From Acinetobacter sp. WC-141 (GTDB taxonomy: Bacteria > Pseudomonadota > Gammaproteobacteria > Pseudomonadales > Moraxellaceae), in assembly GCF_000313935.1 (NCBI RefSeq), contig NZ_AMSS01000043.1, forward strand, positions 1-64,000: a stretch of 64,000 nt of DNA, in the 5' to 3' direction. The notes under the pieces were generated by a model. That model did not search any database and was not told the DNA's origin. It saw only the letters and a list, made by a program, of their open reading frames with translations. Numbering within the stretch: the stretch's first letter is position 1; each line of letters starts with the position of its first letter. Below, piece after piece: positions 58,987-64,000 of this stretch. A program made the position numbers and the translations under genes.

Positions 58987-60204
58987 ATGGAATTTAGCAC
59001 TTTTTTCGAGCATGCTATGCAAAATGTAGATCTATTTTTCTTATTACTTGGTGCAGTTTTGGTTCTTGCCATGCACGCAGGTTTTGCATTCTTGGAACTT
59101 GGTACGGTTCGCCATAAAAATCAGGTGAACGCACTAAGTAAAATTCTGACTGACTTTGCCCTCTCTGCAATCGCTTATTTCTTTGTTGGCTACTACATTT
59201 CTTACGGCCAGCACTTCTTCCATGATGGCACAAGCCTTGCGAGTGATCATGGCTACAACCTCATGCGTTGCTTCTTTTTACTCACTTTTGCTGCAGCCAT
59301 TCCGGCCATTATTTCGGGTGGTATTGCTGAACGTGCAAAAATGCGTTCGCAAGCAATTGCAACACTCGCGTTAGTTGCACTGGTTTATCCATTTTTTGAA
59401 GGCATGGTCTGGAATGGTAACTACGGTCTGCAAAAATGGTTAGAGGCGACTTTTGGTGCAGCTTTTCATGACTTTGCTGGTTCAGTTGTAGTGCATGCTA
59501 TGGGCGGTTGGATTGCACTTGCTGCGGTTATTTTATTAGGTGCTCGTTCTGGTCGTTATAAGAAAGATGGTCGCGTAAGTGCTCACCCCCCTTCTTCTAT
59601 TCCATTTTTAGCACTTGGTTCATGGATTTTAATTGTCGGTTGGTTTGGCTTTAATGTGATGAGCGCTCAGCGTGTTGATGCTATTTCTGGCTTAGTTGCC
59701 ATTAACTCCCTCATGGCAATGGTGGGCGGAACCATTACAGCAAATGCAATTGGAAAAAATGACCCCGGTTTCTTACATAACGGTCCACTTGCAGGCTTAG
59801 TCGCAATCTGTGCGGGTTCTGACATTGTTCATCCTGTCAGTGCGCTTGTTATCGGAGGCGCAGCTGGTGCAATGTTTGTGTACTTATTCACTTACACACA
59901 AAACAAACTCAAAGTTGATGATGTGTTGGGTGTATGGCCTTTACACGGCGTATGCGGCGCATTTGGTGGTATTGCAGTAGGTCTATTCGGTCAAAAATGG
60001 CTTGGTGGTTTAGGCGGTGTCTCTTTTGCCTCACAGCTCATTGGTACAGTACTCGCGATTGCGATTGCGCTCATTGGTGGCTTCATTGTTTACGGCTTAC
60101 TTAAAGCCACTATTGGCATTCGCTTATCTCAAGAAGATGAGTTTAGAGGTGCAGATTTATCCATTCATAAAATTTCTGCAAATTCCGAAGAAGGTATGTT
60201 CTAA
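58987..60204 (+). CDS. amt: Ammonium transporter (Amt family)
   Basis: An Amt/Rh channel protein of 405 residues with 11 helices. Conserved features are MHAGFAFLELGTVRHKN (about 28-44), GGIAERAKMR, the pore histidines in VVHAMGGW and PLHGVCGAFGG, and the periplasmic Trp-rich GMVWNGNYG segment. No glnK lies next to it. The ATG at 58987 has no clear ribosome site; an ATG at 59017 (MQNVDLFFLLL) has GAG upstream and would also give a complete first helix. A strong hairpin follows the gene. Confidence 0.92.
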   Translation: MEFSTFFEHAMQNVDLFFLLLGAVLVLAMHAGFAFLELGTVRHKNQVNALSKILTDFALSAIAYFFVGYYISYGQHFFHDGTSLASDHGYNLMRCFFLLTFAAAIPAIISGGIAERAKMRSQAIATLALVALVYPFFEGMVWNGNYGLQKWLEATFGAAFHDFAGSVVVHAMGGWIALAAVILLGARSGRYKKDGRVSAHPPSSIPFLALGSWILIVGWFGFNVMSAQRVDAISGLVAINSLMAMVGGTITANAIGKNDPGFLHNGPLAGLVAICAGSDIVHPVSALVIGGAAGAMFVYLFTYTQNKLKVDDVLGVWPLHGVCGAFGGIAVGLFGQKWLGGLGGVSFASQLIGTVLAIAIALIGGFIVYGLLKATIGIRLSQEDEFRGADLSIHKISANSEEGMF

Positions 60205-60213
60205 CTCAACGAT

Positions 60214-60245
60214 TGATAAGCAGGATCAAACTATCCTGCTTATCA
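60214..60245 (+). terminator. Terminator after amt
   Basis: TGATAAGCAGGAT and ATCCTGCTTATCA form a perfect 13-base-pair stem around CAAACT; the following sequence is T-rich but has no long T-run. Confidence 0.8.
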
Positions 60246-60440
60246 TTATTTAAAAGTTTGCATGGGCAAAAGTGATTAAAAAACACATAATTTCTATAAA
60301 TAATATATGTCTATGAATCATTAATACTATTTTTTAAGATCAGCTTTATTTAAACATTAAATTTTGATTAGTTTAAGAACAATTTAAGTTTGATTTTATG
60401 TAATGCCTTCAACTCACATTCAAATTGATGTTGCACAGCA

Positions 60441-61136
60441 ATGAATCAACAAAAACAATTTTTCCAACTTCAGCTTATTTTTCTTGCCCTTAGTTTTTTT
60501 ATACTTTTATTTATATTTCCAGTAGGTGGGAAAATTGATATGTATTTCATCCAGCCTTGGATGGATTCAACAGGTCATTTTTTTAATCGGGACAATTGGT
60601 ATCTGGTAAGGGTTAACCATGAAATCGTAAAACAAATCATTACCACCGTTTATGTCATCTTTTTAGGTCTGTGGATTGCGTCATTCAAAGTAGAAAAATT
60701 AAAGCTTTATCGCTGGCAATATGGCTATATGTTTTTTGTGAGTATGATTGGTAGCGCTATAGTGGGATTGTTGAAGTCACAATCTGCTCACGCTTGCCCT
60801 TGGAATATGGTTCATCCAACCGCTTTAAGTTATGTGTGGGACTTTAGTGCTACTCACGGTCATTGCTTTCCGGGTGGTCATGCAAGCGCAGGCTTTATTT
60901 TAATGACGGGCTATTTTGTTTATCGTCTTGAGCAACCTAAACGTGCCTATTTTTATCTCATCGCTGGCATCATCTTAGGCTTTATGATGGGTTGGGGACA
61001 AATGATGCGTGGTGCCCATTTCCTTAGCCACAATTTATGGACAGGTTGGGTCATTTGGGCAGTAAACATCTTATTTTATAAAATATGTATTCATCGTTTT
61101 GAGTTTGAAAAACGAATCAAACAAGAACTTACTTAA
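60441..61136 (+). CDS. Non-canonical PAP2-family phosphatase beside pmrCAB
   Basis: A 231-residue inner-membrane protein with about six helices, resembling the COG3907 group of PAP2 proteins. The first motif is K112-x6-CP instead of RP (KSQSAHACP). The second is PGGH at 144-147 (CFPGGHASAGF). The third reads MRGAHFLSHNLW (R190, H193, H197), where the usual Asp is a His. Its substrate could be a lipid phosphate such as lipid A or undecaprenyl-PP. Its stop codon lies one base from that of the convergent pmrB. Confidence 0.82.
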   Translation: MNQQKQFFQLQLIFLALSFFILLFIFPVGGKIDMYFIQPWMDSTGHFFNRDNWYLVRVNHEIVKQIITTVYVIFLGLWIASFKVEKLKLYRWQYGYMFFVSMIGSAIVGLLKSQSAHACPWNMVHPTALSYVWDFSATHGHCFPGGHASAGFILMTGYFVYRLEQPKRAYFYLIAGIILGFMMGWGQMMRGAHFLSHNLWTGWVIWAVNILFYKICIHRFEFEKRIKQELT

Positions 61137-61151
61137 ATCAAGTTCTTGTTT
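61119..61151. terminator. Hairpin formed by the ends of the PAP2 gene and pmrB
   Basis: AAACAAGAACTT (61119-61130) and AAGTTCTTGTTT (61140-61151) form a perfect 12-base-pair stem with a nine-base loop that contains the PAP2 stop codon and begins at the pmrB stop codon. Both stem arms are coding sequence. T-runs are short (three bases), so it may be a weak bidirectional terminator or an mRNA 3' stabiliser. Confidence 0.65.
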
Positions 61152-62472
61152 CATGAATATGTAGAACTTTTGGGAGCTTAACCAAAACTGAAAGTCCACC
61201 AAGCTCTAAGCTTCGATCTAGCGTCAAAGTTCCACCTAAACGCTGAGTTGCTCGGTCAACAATTGATAAACCTAAGCCACTGCCGACTTCAAGATGGTGA
61301 TGTACACGATAAAAACGTTTTAAAACTTTATCATAATGTTCAGGATCAATACCCGCCCCGCTATCTTCAATCTGTATACATGCATAACCATCTGCATCTG
61401 TAAAAACTGAGATATTAATCATTCCCTCATGAGGTGTGTATTTGATTGCATTATCAATTAAGTTAAAAATAATTGAGTGTACTGTTGGCTCAATACTATG
61501 CATTTCAATAGGTTCGTTACGGACAAATCCTAGATCAATTTCTTTTTGCATAGCTAAATTAACCAGCTGTTCAACACAATTTAGAGCGACATCATTAAGT
61601 TGAAAAGTTTTAGTCGGTTCAATCACACTTAAAGAGACATCTTGCTTAGCCAAAGCTAAAAGCTGTGTGACCAAATGCTGAATACGCGCTAATCCTTTAC
61701 TCAAGTTTTGCAAAGACTCATGCTCGGGAAGCTGACTAATTAGAATTTTAGTTTGTAAATTTAGAGCTGTAACAGGCGTTCGAAGTTCATGTGCAGCATC
61801 GGCAATAAACTGTTTTTGTTCCATTTGAGCCTTGGATATACGCTCAAATAAACGGTTCATTTCATCGATGGTTGGCAATAACTCTTGAGGGTAGTCTGCA
61901 ACCTCAATGGGTGTCAGTTCTTCCGAATCACGATGAGTCAGTTCATTTTTAAAGTCATCAATGGGTTTTAAGCCTCGACGAATAATCGCGGCTAAAGCAA
62001 AAATCGCAAAAGGCAAAATAATTAGATAAGGAATGAACATGCTGCCCGCAAGCTCCCAAGCAAAGGCTTCACGAACCCGCTCTTGTTGACTCACCTGAAT
62101 CTGGTAATCTTTTAAAGGCAAAACATAAGTTCTCACTACACCTTGGTTAGTTTTATGCGAATAAAAACCGGCTTGTGTAACAGGTGCAACCAACAGATGT
62201 AAATGATGAGATAAGTGGGCCTGATCTTTATAGGCCCAAATATCTACAAATAAATCTTCTTCATGATAAGTTTTGTGAAAATCAAACTTACTACTTACTG
62301 TTTTCAATGGATATTCAGCTGTTCGTTCTGCTAAATAACGCATTTGGGTATCTAAAATTTCGTCAACTTCTTGAAGCGCAACCTTATAGGCACTAAAAAT
62401 TAATATACAACCTAAGATGACACTGAAAATTGAGGTGCCCCAAATCAGTCTTTTTTTTAATGAATAATGCAC
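61138..62472 (-). CDS. pmrB: Sensor histidine kinase PmrB
   Basis: The membrane sensor of the PmrAB system (444 residues). It has membrane segments at about 8-30 and 142-163 bounding a periplasmic domain of about 110 residues, a HAMP-like linker, the H box AADAAHELRTPVTAL with His228, an N box (NLIDNAIKYTP), and the G box GSGLGLSIV. It responds to low pH, metals and cationic peptides, and phosphorylates PmrA; mutations here and in PmrA are a main route to colistin resistance in Acinetobacter. It starts 24 bases after pmrA. Confidence 0.95.
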   Translation of the reverse strand: MHYSLKKRLIWGTSIFSVILGCILIFSAYKVALQEVDEILDTQMRYLAERTAEYPLKTVSSKFDFHKTYHEEDLFVDIWAYKDQAHLSHHLHLLVAPVTQAGFYSHKTNQGVVRTYVLPLKDYQIQVSQQERVREAFAWELAGSMFIPYLIILPFAIFALAAIIRRGLKPIDDFKNELTHRDSEELTPIEVADYPQELLPTIDEMNRLFERISKAQMEQKQFIADAAHELRTPVTALNLQTKILISQLPEHESLQNLSKGLARIQHLVTQLLALAKQDVSLSVIEPTKTFQLNDVALNCVEQLVNLAMQKEIDLGFVRNEPIEMHSIEPTVHSIIFNLIDNAIKYTPHEGMINISVFTDADGYACIQIEDSGAGIDPEHYDKVLKRFYRVHHHLEVGSGLGLSIVDRATQRLGGTLTLDRSLELGGLSVLVKLPKVLHIHETRT

Positions 62473-62496
62473 TGTTATGAAATTCCAAAATTTAAG

Positions 62497-63171
62497 TTAC
62501 GATTGTCCTAAACGGTAACCCAATCCTCGAATCGTACGGATAAAGTCTTTCCCAAGTTTAGCTCTCAAGTGATGCACATATACTTCAATCGTATTACTGG
62601 TCACATCACTATCGAAATCATATAACTTATCTTCAAGATTTGCTTTAGAAAAGATTTTATTTGGATGACTCATTAAAGGAATAAGAATCGCCCATTCACG
62701 ATTCGATAAGTCGATCCGCTGGCCTTTAAAGGTCGCAATATGTTGTTCAACATTTAAAACCAGATCACCACTTTGTAATAGCTGTTCATGATTTGCAAGC
62801 TGAGCCTCTACCCCACTACGGCGTAATAGCGCGTGAATACGAGCAAGTAATTCATCAAACTCATATGGTTTAATCAGGTAATCATCTGCTCCATGATTTA
62901 ACCCATCCACGCGGTTTTGTAACTGATCTCGTGCTGAAATAATTAAGACTGGAGTTGCAGCTCTTTGACGAATTTGCTTTAAGACCTGCATACCATCCAT
63001 CATAGGCAATCCTAAGTCTAATAAAATGATATCAAACTTATTTTTGGCCAATTGAGCCAGACCGTCTAAGCCATTATTGACCCACTCCACCTCAAATTGA
63101 TGATATTGCAGCAACGTTATAGTTGACTCAGCAATCATAAAATCATCTTCAATCATCAAGATTTTTGTCAT
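62497..63171 (-). CDS. pmrA: Response regulator PmrA
   Basis: An OmpR-family regulator of 224 residues. It has a receiver domain (1-120) with acidic D9-D10, the phosphorylated Asp52 in ILLDLGLPMMDG, and Lys in LIKPYEFDELLARIH. The C-terminal winged helix has NREWAILIPLMSHPNKIFSK and SNTIEVYVHHLRAKLGKDFIRTIRGLGYRL. It activates pmrC. It begins 14 bases after the pmrC stop, giving the usual pmrC-pmrA-pmrB order. Confidence 0.96.
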   Translation of the reverse strand: MTKILMIEDDFMIAESTITLLQYHQFEVEWVNNGLDGLAQLAKNKFDIILLDLGLPMMDGMQVLKQIRQRAATPVLIISARDQLQNRVDGLNHGADDYLIKPYEFDELLARIHALLRRSGVEAQLANHEQLLQSGDLVLNVEQHIATFKGQRIDLSNREWAILIPLMSHPNKIFSKANLEDKLYDFDSDVTSNTIEVYVHHLRAKLGKDFIRTIRGLGYRLGQS

Positions 63172-63185
63172 GTTCTAGGCTCGCT

Positions 63186-64000
63186 TTAATTCACATGGGC
63201 ACAAGAGTGCAGCATATCCAGTTGAGGGTTGATGACTTGAGTTTTTACATCCAACAAACTGAGTAAGCTTGGGAATAAATTATCCTGACTTAACTTTTGT
63301 TTCGTTTGTTGGCCTAAACAACTCACTTGCGCAAGATTATGTTGTTTCCATTTATCAGAGAACCACATAATCATTGGTACATGTGTTTGTTGACTCGGTG
63401 CGATTGCATACGGTGAACCATGTAAATATAAACCATGTTCACCAGTTGATTCACCATGATCAGATAAATACCATAAACCTGTTTGATATTTCGATACTTC
63501 TTTTAAATTATTAATCATCTGACTTAACACATGATCTGTATACACAATCGTGTCATCATAACTATTTAATAACTCTGTTTGAGAGCAGCCCTGTATCGCA
63601 TTAGTATCACAAGTCGGTTTAAACGGTTGATATGTAGCAGGAGCACGCTTGTAATAAGCTGGACCATGGCTTCCGACTTGATGTAAAACAATGAGACGTG
63701 GGCGAGTGTCTTCTTTAGGAATAGTGGCTAAATATTCATTTAAGCTATCAATTAAAATATCATCAAAGCATTCGCCATCTTTACACCATTTTTGCTTTAA
63801 CTTCTCTGGAATTTGATATTGTTCAACACGATCACAAGCACCTTTACAACCAGAATTATTATCAATCCAAGTCACTTGGTAACCTGCACGCTTTGCAATG
63901 TCCAAAAGACCTTCACGATGACTTGCTAATTGCTCATCATAGTCAACACGAGGCATGCCAGAGAACATACACGGAACTGAAACAGCGGTTGCTGTACCAC
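63186..64000 (-). CDS. pmrC: Lipid A phosphoethanolamine transferase PmrC/EptA (C-terminal part, partial)
   Basis: The visible 271 codons are the periplasmic sulfatase-like catalytic domain; the membrane part lies past the right edge. The catalytic Thr is in GTATAVSVPCMFS, near the edge. Zinc-site residues follow in the HQVGSHGPAYYKR and YLSDHGESTGEHGLYLHG segments, as do the disulfide Cys residues (GCKGACD, CKDGECFDD). The enzyme adds phosphoethanolamine to lipid A phosphates, lowering negative charge and polymyxin binding. First gene of pmrCAB. Confidence 0.96.
   Translation of the reverse strand, partial: GTATAVSVPCMFSGMPRVDYDEQLASHREGLLDIAKRAGYQVTWIDNNSGCKGACDRVEQYQIPEKLKQKWCKDGECFDDILIDSLNEYLATIPKEDTRPRLIVLHQVGSHGPAYYKRAPATYQPFKPTCDTNAIQGCSQTELLNSYDDTIVYTDHVLSQMINNLKEVSKYQTGLWYLSDHGESTGEHGLYLHGSPYAIAPSQQTHVPMIMWFSDKWKQHNLAQVSCLGQQTKQKLSQDNLFPSLLSLLDVKTQVINPQLDMLHSCAHVN

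Overview
The window is a stretch of chromosome from the genus Acinetobacter, most likely the A. calcoaceticus-baumannii complex. The base composition is low in G+C. The protein set matches that group closely: a complete adeIJK efflux operon, a pmrCAB polymyxin-response locus, an Acinetobacter-type Bap-like adhesin, and a trpS/sucD junction carrying what looks like the Acinetobacter sRNA Aar. AdeI, AdeK and PmrA differ at scattered residues from the A. baumannii versions I remember, so a sister species such as A. nosocomialis or A. pittii is possible. This is an inference from memory, not an alignment. I see no prophage, IS element, tRNA, rRNA or CRISPR array.

Layout. Positions 1-6564 (minus strand): the 5' end of a giant repetitive Bap-like surface protein (runs off the left edge), a CPA1 Na+/H+ antiporter, a YpfJ-type zinc metallopeptidase and a DUF808 membrane protein. 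Positions 6675-8177: trpS, then an intergenic region with a probable Aar sRNA. Positions 8197-22067: a TCA-cycle island with sucAB-lpd-sucCD and sdhCDAB on the minus strand and gltA divergent on the plus strand. It includes long structured leaders and an internal terminator between lpd and sucC. Positions 22149-33169: mixed housekeeping genes, namely a DUF1289 protein, trhO, a UPF0149 protein, a small acidic PA3496-like protein, rpoD, a ybeD-lipB pair, an SCP2-domain protein with an iron alcohol dehydrogenase, a PuuP-like amine permease, a flavodoxin/HxlR divergent pair, and trmL. Positions 33213-41979: cysG, serS, a DUF3298 lipoprotein, lolA, rpmA/rplU, a polyprenyl diphosphate synthase and a large COG4389 membrane protein.

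Positions 42164-48707 hold a PAP2 phosphatase tightly followed by adeI-adeJ-adeK. Positions 48816-54692 hold tandem YbjQ-family genes, a minus-strand cluster (NTF2-like, SDR, unknown) and valS. Positions 54880-60245 are more accessory in character: an AT-rich orphan membrane protein, an unusual J-domain protein, a divergent AEC transporter/LysR pair with clear operator-like repeats, and an ammonium transporter with a sigma-54-like promoter. Positions 60441-64000 hold a second, non-canonical PAP2 phosphatase convergent with pmrB, then pmrA and the 3' part of pmrC (runs off the right edge).

Themes. Central carbon oxidation is concentrated here: the TCA genes from citrate synthase to succinyl-CoA synthetase, plus LipB, which is in the pathway that makes the lipoyl cofactor of SucB. 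A second theme is the cell envelope: adhesin, LolA, RND efflux, two PAP2 enzymes and lipid A phosphoethanolamine modification. I found no clearly new multi-gene system. The most promising leads are the structured RNAs of the TCA island, the PAP2 variant beside pmrCAB whose stop-codon region forms a shared hairpin with pmrB, the unusual J-domain protein with its AT-rich neighbour, and the super-repeat structure of the adhesin.
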